A DNA stretch of 64,000 nt from Thermohahella caldifontis (GCF_041153465.1 NZ_CP154858.1:372001-436000), one strand, 5' to 3'; positions 34,147 through 43,176 are shown, counted from the first letter of the stretch. Made by a program: numbers and translations. Notes: generated by a model not told the origin, from the sequence alone.

Positions 34147-34905
34147 TCAAGAGGCGGGTTTGGGCTGCGCGTCGAAAGCCTGACCATTGACACCCTGGCT
34201 GTCAGGTCCCATCAGATACAGATAGGCCGGCATGATGTCTTCCGGTCTGGGGTTGTTTTCCGGATTTTCCGCAGGATAGGCAAATGCACGCATCTGTGTC
34301 CGGGTGGCTCCGGGGTTGATGGAGTTGACCCGCACGTTGTAATTGGGATCATCCATTTCGTCGGCCATCACCTGCATCAGTCCTTCGACGGCAAACTTGG
34401 AGACAGCATAGGCACCCCAGTATGCCCGTCCTTTGCGACCGACACTGGACGAGGTAAAGACCACGGAAGCATCCTCCGACTTGCGCAGCAGCGGGATCAA
34501 TGCCTTGGTCAGCATGAAGGCGGCATTGACATTTACATGCATGACTTTCATCCAGGTATCCGGATCGTAGTGATCCAGCGGCGCACGCATGCCCAGAATG
34601 GCGGCATTGTGCAGCAGGCCATCCAGACGTCCGAACTCGTCGTCAATGGCATTGGCTACTTCCTGATAATCCTTGTAGGCGGTGGATTCCAGGTTGACCG
34701 GCAGGATCGCGGGCTGAGGGTATCCGGCCGACTCGATTTCGTCGTACACGGCTTCCAGCTTGGCGGTGGTGCGGCCGAGCAGCAGCACGGTGGCGCCGTG
34801 ACGCGCAAAGGTCAGGGCGGCGGCACGGCCAATACCGTCACCGGCACCGGTCACGAGAATGATGCGGTCTTTGAGCAAATCAGGTCGGGCGTTATAGGTA
34901 TGCAT
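34147..34905 (-). CDS. yciK: YciK-family short-chain oxidoreductase
   Basis: This 252-residue SDR enzyme has the NAD(P)-binding motif TGAGDGIGRAAAL near residue 19, LHNAAIL (NNAG equivalent), the catalytic Ser in VFTSSSVG and Tyr/Lys in YAVSKFAVEG. It belongs to the YciK family, whose substrate is unknown. It is the last gene of the mtaD-ubiG-mupP-yciK group, 2 bases after mupP; the same order occurs in Pseudomonas aeruginosa. Confidence 0.92.
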   Translation of the reverse strand: MHTYNARPDLLKDRIILVTGAGDGIGRAAALTFARHGATVLLLGRTTAKLEAVYDEIESAGYPQPAILPVNLESTAYKDYQEVANAIDDEFGRLDGLLHNAAILGMRAPLDHYDPDTWMKVMHVNVNAAFMLTKALIPLLRKSEDASVVFTSSSVGRKGRAYWGAYAVSKFAVEGLMQVMADEMDDPNYNVRVNSINPGATRTQMRAFAYPAENPENNPRPEDIMPAYLYLMGPDSQGVNGQAFDAQPKPAS

Positions 34906-34907
34906 AA

Positions 34908-35585
34908 TCAGTCCAGCTTCAGAGTCTGTTTCAACAGGTTCAGGAGTGCGATGGGAGAAGGAATCAGCACATCGGCGCCCCAGCTTTCAGGAGGATGCCG
35001 GTCGGAAATGTAGCCCCAGGTGGCGCCCAGCGTCGGGCAGCCGGCGGCCTGTCCGGCTTCCACATCACGGGGGTGATCACCTACGTACCAGGTTGCGGCA
35101 GTTTCCGTTCCGAGGGCATCGCAGGCTTTGAGCAGGGCGTCAGGCGCCGGCTTGGCCCGGGGCACATCGTCAGGGCAGACAACAGCATGCGGTCTGAGCT
35201 TCAGGGTGTCCACAATCACTTCGGTGAAGCGTCTGGGCTTGTTGGTGACAATGCCCCAGGGCAGTGTCTGGCTGTCAAGCCAGTTGAGCAGCGCATCCGC
35301 CCCCTCATACAGGCGGCTGTGATGGCACGCCTGCTCGCTGTAGGCGTTCAGAAAGGCGCGGTGCAGGTCGGGGAACTCCGGGTGATCCGGCGGCAGGCCA
35401 AAGGCCAGGGTCACCATGGCGCGCCCGCCTTCGGAAACGACTGCATGCAGCGCCTCGTAACCGGGCGCGGGCCGGCCATGTGCCTTGCAGAGTCGCGTCA
35501 GGACAGCATGAAAGTCCGGCGCAGTATCCACCAGGGTGCCGTCCAGGTCGAACAATACGGCGCCGGGCTGTCCGGGGTGGGTCAT
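34908..35585 (-). CDS. mupP: HAD phosphatase MupP (N-acetylmuramate 6-phosphate phosphatase)
   Basis: This 225-residue HAD-superfamily enzyme has motif I FDLDGTLVDTAPD (nucleophile and acid Asp), motif II VTNKP, and motif III/IV WYVGDHPRDVEAG. It looks like a phosphoglycolate phosphatase, but the ubiG-mupP-yciK order of Pseudomonas points to MupP, which feeds the AnmK-AmgK-MurU peptidoglycan recycling route. It overlaps ubiG by 4 bases. The Gph alternative cannot be excluded by sequence alone. Confidence 0.85.
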   Translation of the reverse strand: MTHPGQPGAVLFDLDGTLVDTAPDFHAVLTRLCKAHGRPAPGYEALHAVVSEGGRAMVTLAFGLPPDHPEFPDLHRAFLNAYSEQACHHSRLYEGADALLNWLDSQTLPWGIVTNKPRRFTEVIVDTLKLRPHAVVCPDDVPRAKPAPDALLKACDALGTETAATWYVGDHPRDVEAGQAAGCPTLGATWGYISDRHPPESWGADVLIPSPIALLNLLKQTLKLD

Positions 35586-36298
35586 TCGGCCTCCGGCTTG
35601 CGGGTATGAATCATGTAATTGACATCCACATCCGGCCCCAGCTTGTAGGTCCGGGTGACGGGATTGTAGGTCATGCCGATCATGTCCTGCATGTTCAGCC
35701 CGGCCTGGCGGACAAAGCGCGCCAGCTCACCCGGCTTGATGAACCTGGACCACTGGTGTGTACCCCGCGGCAGCAGTTTCAGCACATATTCCGCGCCGAC
35801 AATCGCGAACAGGAAGGATTTGGGGTTGCGGTTGAGTGTGCTGAAGAACAGGTGCGCACCGGGTTTCGCCACCCGGGCACAGGCTGCGACCACCGATGCC
35901 GGATCCGGCACGTGCTCCAGCATTTCCATGCAGGTGACCACATCGAAGCTTTCGGGCGCCGCGTCGGCCAGGGCTTCAATGGTCGTGCGCTGATAGTTGA
36001 CCGGTATGCCGGATTCGAGGCTGTGCAGTCGCGCAACGGCCAACGGGGCTTCGCCCATGTCGATGCCGGTCACGTCCGCACCGCGGGCAGCCATGCTTTC
36101 GCTCAGAATGCCGCCGCCGCAGCCGACATCAAGAACACGCTTGCCCCGGAGCCCGGCGCGGCTGTCGATATAGTCCAGCCGCAGCGGGTTGATCTGATGC
36201 AGTGGCCGGAACTCGCTGTGCGGGTCCCACCAACGGTGCGCCAGCTCCTCGAACTTGCGGATCTCTTCGAGATCCACATTTTCCTGAGTCCGGGTCAT
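35582..36298 (-). CDS. ubiG: Ubiquinone O-methyltransferase UbiG
   Basis: UbiG performs the two O-methylations of ubiquinone synthesis. The 238-residue protein has the SAM-binding motif LDVGCGGGILSE at about residues 57-68, the N-terminal FEELAHRWWDP signature, and TCMEMLEHVPDP. Start and stop overlap its neighbours mtaD and mupP by 4 bases, so the genes form one unit. Confidence 0.97.
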   Translation of the reverse strand: MTRTQENVDLEEIRKFEELAHRWWDPHSEFRPLHQINPLRLDYIDSRAGLRGKRVLDVGCGGGILSESMAARGADVTGIDMGEAPLAVARLHSLESGIPVNYQRTTIEALADAAPESFDVVTCMEMLEHVPDPASVVAACARVAKPGAHLFFSTLNRNPKSFLFAIVGAEYVLKLLPRGTHQWSRFIKPGELARFVRQAGLNMQDMIGMTYNPVTRTYKLGPDVDVNYMIHTRKPEAE

Positions 36299-37608
36299 GA
36301 CTTGATCCTCGCCTGCCAGTCAGCAATCCGCTCGCGCAGTGCTGCCGTATCAAGGCTTGTGAGTCGTCCGTTCGCGAGACGGCGCTTGCCAGCGGTCCAG
36401 ACGTCACTGACCTGTCTGGCACTCATGCTGTACACCAGATGCGAATGCAGGTTGTACACCGGCTGGACAAAGAGATCGCCCATGTCCACGGCGATGACAT
36501 CCGCGAACTTCCCGGGTTCCAGTGAGCCGATGCGGTCGGCCAGACCTAGCGCCCGGGCACCTCCCATGGTGGCCATTTCCAGCGCCTGCCAGGCATTGAC
36601 CGCAGCCGCATCGTTGCTCTGCACCTTGGCTATCAGGGCGGCTGTCTGCATCTCGCCAAACATGTCCAGGTCGTTGTTGGAGGCGGCGCCGTCGGTACCC
36701 AGTGCCACGTTGATGCCGTGCTCGAGCAACGTGTTGACGGGACAGATGCCGCTGGCCAGCTTCAGGTTGGATTCCGGACAGTGCACGATGTGGGCGCCGG
36801 TTTCCTTCAGGATGGCCAGATCAGTTTCGTCAATCTGGGTCATGTGAACGCACTGGGTGCGCGGGTTGAGCACGCCCAGTTCGGCCAGTCGCTGTGTCGG
36901 CCGCTTGCCGGTATTTGCGATGGCCTGTTCGACTTCCACGGCAGTTTCCTGCAGATGGACCTGGATGGGCAGGTCATGCTCTTGCGCCGCCGCCACCACC
37001 TTGCGGAACGGCTCGTCCGATACCGTGTAGGGGGCGTGCGGACCGAGCGCGACCTGAACCCAGTTGCTGCCTCGCCATTGGGCGGCCAGCGCCACGGTTT
37101 TTTCCAGATAGTCGTCCGGCCCCTGTCCCCAGGGAGTGGGGAAGTCCATCAGGGGGCAGCATATCTGAACACGCATGCCTTCGGCCTCGGCCACGCGTGA
37201 AGCGACTTCCGGGAAGAAGTACATGTCGCTGAACGTGGTGGTACCGCTGCGCAGCATTTCGGCGATGGCCAGACGGGTGCCGTCCTCCACGAACTGCCCG
37301 GAGACCCACTGACCTTCCGCTGGCCAGATATGCTCCTGGAGCCAGGTCATCAGTGGCAGGTCATCGGCCAGGCCGCGGAACAGCGTCATGGCTGCATGAC
37401 CATGGGCGTTCACCAGGCCCGGCAACAGCACGTGCTGACCAAGCTCGACGATCTCGGCCGCTTCCCGGGGCGCCTCTGCAGCAGGCCCCGCATACACAAT
37501 CTTGTCACCCGCCATGGCGAGTGCGGCATTTTCAATGACGGTACGCGTGCCGTCCAGTTTCAGCATCCAGCGCGCGCGAATCAGAACATCAATCTCAGAC
37601 ATGTGCAA
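36295..37608 (-). CDS. mtaD: 5-methylthioadenosine/S-adenosylhomocysteine deaminase MtaD
   Basis: MtaD deaminates methylthioadenosine (and SAH) in purine and methionine salvage. The 437-residue amidohydrolase has the metal-binding NAHGHAAMTLFRG (HxH), VHLQETAVEVEQA, HCPESNLKLASG, and the catalytic Asp in LGTDGAASNNDLDMFGE. Its place upstream of ubiG-mupP matches Pseudomonas. It probably opens the operon, reading from the 139-base divergent gap shared with the molybdoenzyme genes. Confidence 0.93.
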   Translation of the reverse strand: MHMSEIDVLIRARWMLKLDGTRTVIENAALAMAGDKIVYAGPAAEAPREAAEIVELGQHVLLPGLVNAHGHAAMTLFRGLADDLPLMTWLQEHIWPAEGQWVSGQFVEDGTRLAIAEMLRSGTTTFSDMYFFPEVASRVAEAEGMRVQICCPLMDFPTPWGQGPDDYLEKTVALAAQWRGSNWVQVALGPHAPYTVSDEPFRKVVAAAQEHDLPIQVHLQETAVEVEQAIANTGKRPTQRLAELGVLNPRTQCVHMTQIDETDLAILKETGAHIVHCPESNLKLASGICPVNTLLEHGINVALGTDGAASNNDLDMFGEMQTAALIAKVQSNDAAAVNAWQALEMATMGGARALGLADRIGSLEPGKFADVIAVDMGDLFVQPVYNLHSHLVYSMSARQVSDVWTAGKRRLANGRLTSLDTAALRERIADWQARIKS

Positions 37609-37694
37609 TTCCTGTCAAAACACTGGGGTGAAGTATACCGGGAATGGAACAGGGGCGCGAGGTGGGGAATACCCTGTATCCCGCTTGTGGACAA

Positions 37695-37709
37695 GTGACT
37701 AACGGTCAC
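37695..37709. promoter_or_regulatory. Palindrome in the mtaD/iorA divergent gap
   Basis: GTGAC-TAACG-GTCAC is a perfect 5-bp inverted repeat with a 5-base centre, about 39 bases before the iorA-like start. It could be an operator for the molybdoenzyme operon, but no regulator of a matching family is encoded beside it except the AraC-type gene at the other end of the operon. Confidence 0.3.
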
Positions 37710-37747
37710 ATAACATGAGGCCGATACGCCTCAAACAGGATGCTGCC

Positions 37748-38248
37748 ATGAAAATAACGATAAACGGGCAGGAGCACACCGTCACGGATTCTCCTGATAC
37801 ACCTCTTCTCTGGGTCATACGCGATTCAATCGGTCTCAAGGGCACCAAGTTCGGCTGCGGGCGTGGCTTCTGCGGTGCCTGCACGGTATTGCTGGGGGAT
37901 CAGCCGGTCCGCTCCTGCAGTACCCCGCTAAGTGCCGTGGCCGGTCAGCCGGTGACCACGATCGAAGGCATCGGTTCGCCCGAACAGCCTCATCCGCTTC
38001 AGCAGGCCTGGATGGCACTCAACGTGCCCCAGTGTGGCTATTGCCAGTCCGGTCAGATCATGAGTGCCTATGCACTGCTCAGGCGTATACCCGATCCCGA
38101 TGATGACGCCATACGCGGGGCCATGGCCGGCAACATCTGCCGGTGCGGCACCTATCCGCGCATTCAGGCCGCCATCCGCCATGCCGCAAGGCAAATGGTG
38201 GGCACCTGGACACCGGAAGCTGAAACCGGGGAGGTGTCCCATGGCTGA
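37748..38248 (+). CDS. 2Fe-2S small subunit of molybdenum hydroxylase (IorA-like)
   Basis: This 166-residue electron-transfer subunit has two [2Fe-2S] domains: a plant-type ferredoxin domain with GCGRGFCGACTVL and a C-terminal domain with CGYCQSGQ and CRCGTYPRI. It partners the large subunit in the next gene in two-subunit enzymes such as isoquinoline 1-oxidoreductase and membrane aldehyde dehydrogenases. The ATG at 37748 is chosen since it matches the family N-terminus. It overlaps the next gene by 8 bases. Confidence 0.92.
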   Translation: MKITINGQEHTVTDSPDTPLLWVIRDSIGLKGTKFGCGRGFCGACTVLLGDQPVRSCSTPLSAVAGQPVTTIEGIGSPEQPHPLQQAWMALNVPQCGYCQSGQIMSAYALLRRIPDPDDDAIRGAMAGNICRCGTYPRIQAAIRHAARQMVGTWTPEAETGEVSHG

Positions 38249-40433
38249 GCTGAACATGGATCGCCGCACTTTCCTCAAGGTTTCCGCCAGTGCAACGGGC
38301 GGATTGATGATGGCCTTTGCGTTGCCGGGGTGCAGCACACTGCCCGAAGGGCAGGATCCCGCCTCGCTGCGGCCCAACGCATGGATAGAAGTGACACCGG
38401 ACAGCCGCGTGATCCTGACGCTGGACCGGGTGGAGATGGGCCAGGGCACCATGACCGGACTCTGTACGCTGGTCGGTGAGGAAATGAACCGTCCACCGGA
38501 GAGCGTGGATGTGGTCTTTGCGCCCGTGGACAAGGTTTACAACCAGCCGGTGTATGGCCTGCAGCTGACAGGTGGCAGCACCAGCATGGCGACCAGTTGG
38601 CAGCGTATCCGGGAAGCGGCCGCAGGCTGCGCGGTGCTGCTCCGGAAGGCGGCGGCACGGGTGCTGGACGTGCCCATGGATCAGGTCATCCTTGACGAGC
38701 GGGGTTGCACCGTCGGTGACCGGACGCTTGCATTGGGCGATCTGGTCGCGCTGGCCCGCTCCGAAACCCTGCCGGATACCCTCCCGCTCAAGCCGGCTTC
38801 CGAATACCGCTGGATCGGCCGCCAGAACAATCGGCGCGACAAGGTGCCCAAGGTCTTTGGCCAGGCCCGGTACGGCATCGATGTGGAGCTGGACAACATG
38901 CTCCATGCGGTCGTGACCCGGCCGCCAGTCCTGGAAGCGCGGCCCGCAATTCTGAATGCGGAGGAAATCCGCCGCATGCCGGGCGTGGTGGATGTGGTGG
39001 AAATTCCCCGAGGTGTGGCGATATTGGCAGAGCGCTACTGGCAGGCGCGCAAGGCCCGGGAGGCGTTGAAAATTGACTGGCAGGGTGGCCGCCGTGATCT
39101 GGATACGGAAGCGGTCTGGGCCCTGTATGAGCAGAAAAGCAGCGAAGACGGCTCCGTGCACCGGGACGAGGGCAATGCCGCCAGAGCCCTGGAACGCTCG
39201 GGACGCGTCCTGGAAGCGGAATACCGGGCTCCGTTCCTCGCCCATGCCACACTGGAACCGCAGAATTGCACGGCATGGCTGCGGGATGGCCGTCTGGACG
39301 TCTGGGCGCCGACCCAGGGGCCGGATGTGGCCCGGGCCGTGGCCATGCGTGAATCCGGGCTCGGTGCGGAGGCCATTCAGATTCACACCACCTGGATCGG
39401 CGGGGGATTCGGTCGCCGTCTGAGCCAGGACTACGTGGCCGAAGCCGTGGCCATCGCCACCCATACGAACCGGCCCGTAAAGGTGATCTGGTCGCGGGAA
39501 GAGGATACTCGGCACGATCTGTACCGCCCGGCAGCACTGCACCGTCTTCAGGCCTCTCTGGATGATCAGGGATCACTTGACGCCTGGCGCCACAAGATTG
39601 TCTGTCCGCGCATCATCGACTGGTTCGTCAGGGATGCCGCCGGAGCGGTTGTGCCCGCCTGGACGCCTCAGATGATGGTACGGCTTGCCGCCCGCATGGC
39701 GCCCATGATCAATCCGGATTCGTCGCCGATTGAAGGGGCCGAAGACGTGCCCTATGCTGCACCCAATGTGGAAGTGGCCCATGTTCAGGCAGATGCGGGC
39801 ATTCCGGTCAGCTATTGGCGTTCCGTGGGCCATTCTCACAATGCATTCGCCGTGGAATCCTTCATTGACGAACTGGCCCATGCTGCGGGTGAGGATCCGG
39901 TTGAGTTCAGACGTCGGCATCTCCGCAACCATGCCAGGCACCTGGGCGTGCTCAATGCCGCCGTTGCAAAGGCAGGCTGGGGGAAACCCGCACCCGGGCG
40001 GTATCAGGGGGTGGCCTGCCACAAGAGTTTCGATACCTATGTGGCTCAGGTGGCGGAGGTTGAAGTGGATGAGGCGGCGGGTACCTTCCGGGTTGTCCGG
40101 ATGGTCTGCGCCGTGGACTGCGGCACCATCGTTAACCCGGATATCGTGGTGGCACAGATGCAAAGCGGAATGATCTTCGGTCTGACCGCAACCCTTTTCG
40201 GCCGGATAGACTTCCGGCAGGGGGGTGTTGTGCAGTCCAATTTCCACGACTACCGGATGTTGCGTACCCACGAAGTACCGGAGATGGAAGTGGTGCTGGT
40301 GCCGACCGACCATCCGCCCACGGGTGTGGGCGAGCCGGGCGTGCCACCGGTGGCACCTGCGGTGGCCAATGCGCTGTTTGCCGCAACCGGCAGGCGGTTG
40401 CGTGAGCTGCCTCTGGAACTGAAACCGGCATGA
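38241..40433 (+). CDS. Molybdopterin-binding large subunit (IorB-like), Tat-exported
   Basis: This 730-residue xanthine-oxidase-family subunit begins with a twin-arginine signal (DRRTFLKVSASATGG) followed by a hydrophobic core ending LPGCS, so it is probably Tat-exported and may be lipid-anchored. The molybdopterin-binding regions are visible as GWIGGGFGRRLSQDY-like sequence near residue 388, VDCGTIVNPDIV and a C-terminal GVGEPGVPPVAPAVANA with the catalytic Glu. It matches the isoquinoline 1-oxidoreductase beta / aldehyde dehydrogenase type. The true substrate is unknown. No cytochrome c gene accompanies it. Confidence 0.9.
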   Translation: MAELNMDRRTFLKVSASATGGLMMAFALPGCSTLPEGQDPASLRPNAWIEVTPDSRVILTLDRVEMGQGTMTGLCTLVGEEMNRPPESVDVVFAPVDKVYNQPVYGLQLTGGSTSMATSWQRIREAAAGCAVLLRKAAARVLDVPMDQVILDERGCTVGDRTLALGDLVALARSETLPDTLPLKPASEYRWIGRQNNRRDKVPKVFGQARYGIDVELDNMLHAVVTRPPVLEARPAILNAEEIRRMPGVVDVVEIPRGVAILAERYWQARKAREALKIDWQGGRRDLDTEAVWALYEQKSSEDGSVHRDEGNAARALERSGRVLEAEYRAPFLAHATLEPQNCTAWLRDGRLDVWAPTQGPDVARAVAMRESGLGAEAIQIHTTWIGGGFGRRLSQDYVAEAVAIATHTNRPVKVIWSREEDTRHDLYRPAALHRLQASLDDQGSLDAWRHKIVCPRIIDWFVRDAAGAVVPAWTPQMMVRLAARMAPMINPDSSPIEGAEDVPYAAPNVEVAHVQADAGIPVSYWRSVGHSHNAFAVESFIDELAHAAGEDPVEFRRRHLRNHARHLGVLNAAVAKAGWGKPAPGRYQGVACHKSFDTYVAQVAEVEVDEAAGTFRVVRMVCAVDCGTIVNPDIVVAQMQSGMIFGLTATLFGRIDFRQGGVVQSNFHDYRMLRTHEVPEMEVVLVPTDHPPTGVGEPGVPPVAPAVANALFAATGRRLRELPLELKPA

Positions 40434-41434
40434 TTGCGGCGGAACCGGATGTCTGGCGCCGGCTGGCGGAAGGTCTGGCGCAGGGCCGCAGCGGATGGCT
40501 CGTGACGGTCCTCAGCACCTGGGGCGCTGCACCCCGGTTGCCCGGCAGTGTCTGGGTGTTGTGGGATGATGGCACCATGATGGGGTCGGTCTCGGGTGGT
40601 TGCATCGAAGAGGATCTTCAAAGCCGGCTCCGCACATCCCGGAGCCCGGGCTATCGGCTTTTCGGGTTGACCTATGGTGATCGGGAAGGTGACCGGGAGC
40701 GGTTCCGGTTGCCCTGTGGCGGCACCCTGCATCTGGTGGCCGAACGTCTGGTACCGGTTCCGGACCTGATGTCGCATTTCCGCCAGGTGGCCGATGCCCT
40801 GCTGAACCGGAGGGCCATCTGCAGGGGATTGTCCCTGAGTGGCAGTCTGCCGGATCTGACAGCACCGCGACGGGAGGCGGTGGAGTCCGAACCGGAGCGT
40901 ATCTGTCTGACCTATGGTCCGGTTGTGCGCCTGCTGCTCATGGGGGCCGGTCCGGTGGCGGAAGCACTGACGGTCATGGCCTTGCAATCGGGGATGGATG
41001 TGGCTGTCTGCGAGCCCCGGGAAGCCTGGCGGTCAAGCTGGTCCGTGGCGGGAGTCCGACCGGATGCGGCCCTGCCTGACGACTGGTTGCAGCAAAAGAA
41101 ACCCGACCACCAGTCAGCGATCGTTTGCCTGTCTCATGATCCGAGAGTGGACGACATGGCCCTGCTGGAAGCACTCAAAGGGCCGGCACTGCTCGTCGGG
41201 GCCATGGCATCGGCCCGGACGGCGCGGAAACGGGCAGAACGCCTGCAATCTCTGGGCCTGTCACCTTTTGAGCTGGCACGCCTGGAGTCACCGGTCGGCA
41301 TGGATATCGGCAGCCGCACGCCTGCGGAAATCGCCGTCTCCATTCTCGCGCGGATCTTTCAGGTGAAAAACCAGCGGTTGCCCGTTCGGACAGACTATCC
41401 CGTGCCGGAGGCCCTGCCGGACAGACTGGCATGA
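40430..41434 (+). CDS. XdhC/CoxI-family molybdoenzyme maturation protein
   Basis: XdhC-type proteins carry and help sulfurate the molybdenum cofactor before insertion into xanthine-oxidase-type enzymes. The 334-residue product has the N-terminal XdhC_CoxI motif SVSGGCIEEDLQ and a C-terminal Rossmann domain (LLLMGAGPVAEALTVMA, then LVGAMASARTARKRAERL). It overlaps the large subunit by 4 bases and the next gene by 4 bases, supporting a dedicated role for this enzyme. Confidence 0.92.
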   Translation: MIAAEPDVWRRLAEGLAQGRSGWLVTVLSTWGAAPRLPGSVWVLWDDGTMMGSVSGGCIEEDLQSRLRTSRSPGYRLFGLTYGDREGDRERFRLPCGGTLHLVAERLVPVPDLMSHFRQVADALLNRRAICRGLSLSGSLPDLTAPRREAVESEPERICLTYGPVVRLLLMGAGPVAEALTVMALQSGMDVAVCEPREAWRSSWSVAGVRPDAALPDDWLQQKKPDHQSAIVCLSHDPRVDDMALLEALKGPALLVGAMASARTARKRAERLQSLGLSPFELARLESPVGMDIGSRTPAEIAVSILARIFQVKNQRLPVRTDYPVPEALPDRLA

Positions 41435-42057
41435 ACGGCTGCTGGGTCATTCTGGCATCCGGGTATGCCCGGCGTTATGGTGCCGACAAGACGCTGGCGC
41501 CCTGTCCGCAGTGTCAGAGGCCGATGTTTGACCATGTTCGGGTGCTGGTTTCAGGTTTCAGCATGCCCGTGGCCGTTGTGCTCAGGCCCGACCAGACGTC
41601 GTTGCAGGACCTGGCAACCCGGGCGGGACTTACGCCACTGATCAATCATGATGCGGAAGAAGGGCTGGCGGCATCGTTACGCTGTGCCGCAGCCTGGGCG
41701 ATCGGCCGGGAATGGATGGGCGTACTCCTGGCCGACATGCCCGCCATCCGGCCCTCCACCCTGACGGCCGTGATGGCCCGGGCAGGCCGGGACCGGGTCG
41801 CGAGGCCGCTGGATACCTGCGTCACCCCCGCACGGCCCGGTCATCCCGTGATTCTGGGCAGTGACTTCTTTCCGGCTCTGAAAACGCTGGAGGGTGATCA
41901 GGGCGCCCGTGAGTTGATCCGTTCACTGCCCGGTTCCTGCCATGTCACCGTACCGGTCAGGGACAGCGGAGTCTGGCAGGATGTGGATCACCCTCAGGAC
42001 TGGGCCAGCCTGACGGGGTGTCCCGAAGGGCTGAATGTGCGACAAAAGCGCCGGTAG
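41431..42057 (+). CDS. MobA/MocA-like nucleotidyltransferase
   Basis: The 208-residue protein is an NTP-transferase-3 family member with the nucleotide-binding start LASGYARRYGADKTLAPC, GVLLADMPAI (metal-binding Asp) and HPVILGSDFF. MocA-type enzymes add CMP to molybdopterin to form the cytosine dinucleotide cofactor used by such hydroxylases. It ends the molybdoenzyme operon. Its last 64 bases overlap the convergent AraC-type gene. Confidence 0.85.
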   Translation: MNGCWVILASGYARRYGADKTLAPCPQCQRPMFDHVRVLVSGFSMPVAVVLRPDQTSLQDLATRAGLTPLINHDAEEGLAASLRCAAAWAIGREWMGVLLADMPAIRPSTLTAVMARAGRDRVARPLDTCVTPARPGHPVILGSDFFPALKTLEGDQGARELIRSLPGSCHVTVPVRDSGVWQDVDHPQDWASLTGCPEGLNVRQKRR

Positions 42058-42974
42058 CCGGAAACGCTGCCGAATCCGAGCAACTCGGAAACATCTTCGG
42101 CCGGAAGATTCAGTAACCCCGCATAGACCGCCCAGAGTTCACGGCGAACGCGCGTGAGCATGTGCTGAAAGGTGTCGTGGCACCTGACCAGATGCTTTTG
42201 CAGGGTACGGACGGACATGTTCAGGTGCGTGGCCAGCGCCGTGGCATGAAGCAGTTCCGGGTGGTGGCGGATCATGGCATCCGTTGCGCGGTAACTGAAA
42301 TTGGCGGCCCGCATCTGTGCCTGCCAGTGCTGTTCGGCCCGTTCCAGCGACACCGCATGCAAGGCATCATCACGGCTGATCACGGGGGCTTTCAGATACC
42401 GTGCGGGAAACGACAGGGCGGCTGCCGGTGCGTTGAATTCCGGTGCAAGCGGCCAGTGTCTGACAAACAGACGCTGGTAACGCGGCGGCGCGCAGGGCAG
42501 GGTGATGCGCACATCTTCCGGCCAGTTGCCCAGCATGGCCTGCAGCCCATTGAGGGCAAAGGAAAAGGTGGCTTCCATGTGGAAGCGTCTGACGCCGTCG
42601 TGTAGCGGAAACTGGTGAGGAAAGGTCAGAAATACCCAGACTCTTCCCCCTTCCTCCCGGGTGAACAGGCTGAAGCAATGCCCCCGCGCGAAACTCATCC
42701 GGGTCAGCAGTTGCAGGCTGGAGCGTATATCCGGGGCGGTATAGAGTGCCCGGGCAAAGTCGCACAGGCCGGCAGGATGCAGATGATGCCCGTAACGCAA
42801 ACCCAGATCGGTATCAGGGTGCAGGGAATACACAAGGTTGAGAAACTGGCGTGCCAGCGATTCCGGGTCACTCCCGCTACCGGAAATCGACTGCAGCCTG
42901 TCGGACGGAATGACGGGGCCTTCCCGCCCCAGAACGGCCATGAGCAGCCGTGCGTAGATGTCATCACTCACCAT
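41994..42974 (-). CDS. AraC-family transcriptional regulator (Arabinose_bd type)
   Basis: The chosen ATG at 42974 gives 326 residues; an ATG at 43010 is an alternative, and neither has a strong ribosome-binding site. The N-terminal ligand-binding-like domain (about residues 15-205) resembles the PF12625 group. The C-terminal AraC DNA-binding domain shows two helix-turn-helix units (LATHLNMSVRTLQKHL and VSELLGFGSVSGYRRFCRTF). It is convergent with the molybdoenzyme operon and divergent from the SGNH hydrolase gene, so it could control either. Confidence 0.88.
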   Translation of the reverse strand: MVSDDIYARLLMAVLGREGPVIPSDRLQSISGSGSDPESLARQFLNLVYSLHPDTDLGLRYGHHLHPAGLCDFARALYTAPDIRSSLQLLTRMSFARGHCFSLFTREEGGRVWVFLTFPHQFPLHDGVRRFHMEATFSFALNGLQAMLGNWPEDVRITLPCAPPRYQRLFVRHWPLAPEFNAPAAALSFPARYLKAPVISRDDALHAVSLERAEQHWQAQMRAANFSYRATDAMIRHHPELLHATALATHLNMSVRTLQKHLVRCHDTFQHMLTRVRRELWAVYAGLLNLPAEDVSELLGFGSVSGYRRFCRTFSPSGHPVRLAQS

Positions 42975-43077
42975 GGTTCTTGTTCTCGTTGTCGGTGATC
43001 GGTTGCGCATGCAGCCTAGCGAACTTGCACGGACAGTTTCAGGGACAGATGTCTCAAAAACGGCATTCTGTTGTTTT

Positions 43078-43176
43078 CGGGCATCCCCTGTTTGGGTGAT
43101 ATGCCCGCCCAAGCGCGCAAATTGCGAAGATCCGGCGGGCAGGTGGGCGCAATCGGCCACCCGGACATGCCGGGTG
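43078..43176 (+). promoter_or_regulatory. Structured leader with competing hairpins before the SGNH hydrolase gene
   Basis: CGGGCAT (43078-43084) can pair with ATGCCCG (43101-43107), and the overlapping TGCCCGCC (43102-43109) can instead pair with GGCGGGCA (43134-43141); the two are mutually exclusive. A third perfect hairpin, CACCCGG-ACATG-CCGGGTG, follows at 43158-43176. They lie 65-163 bases before the SGNH start in the 266-base gap to the AraC-type gene. The layout resembles an attenuator, but no T-tract was seen. Confidence 0.4.

Noticed and set aside
35480..36847. 455-codon plus-strand open frame across mupP, ubiG and mtaD
   Set aside because: The three minus-strand genes are certain and tightly overlapping; the plus-strand frame has no recognisable motif.
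38079..39542. 487-codon open frame opposite the molybdoenzyme subunits
   Set aside because: It is opposite conserved catalytic sequence and has shadow-frame composition with no recognisable motif.
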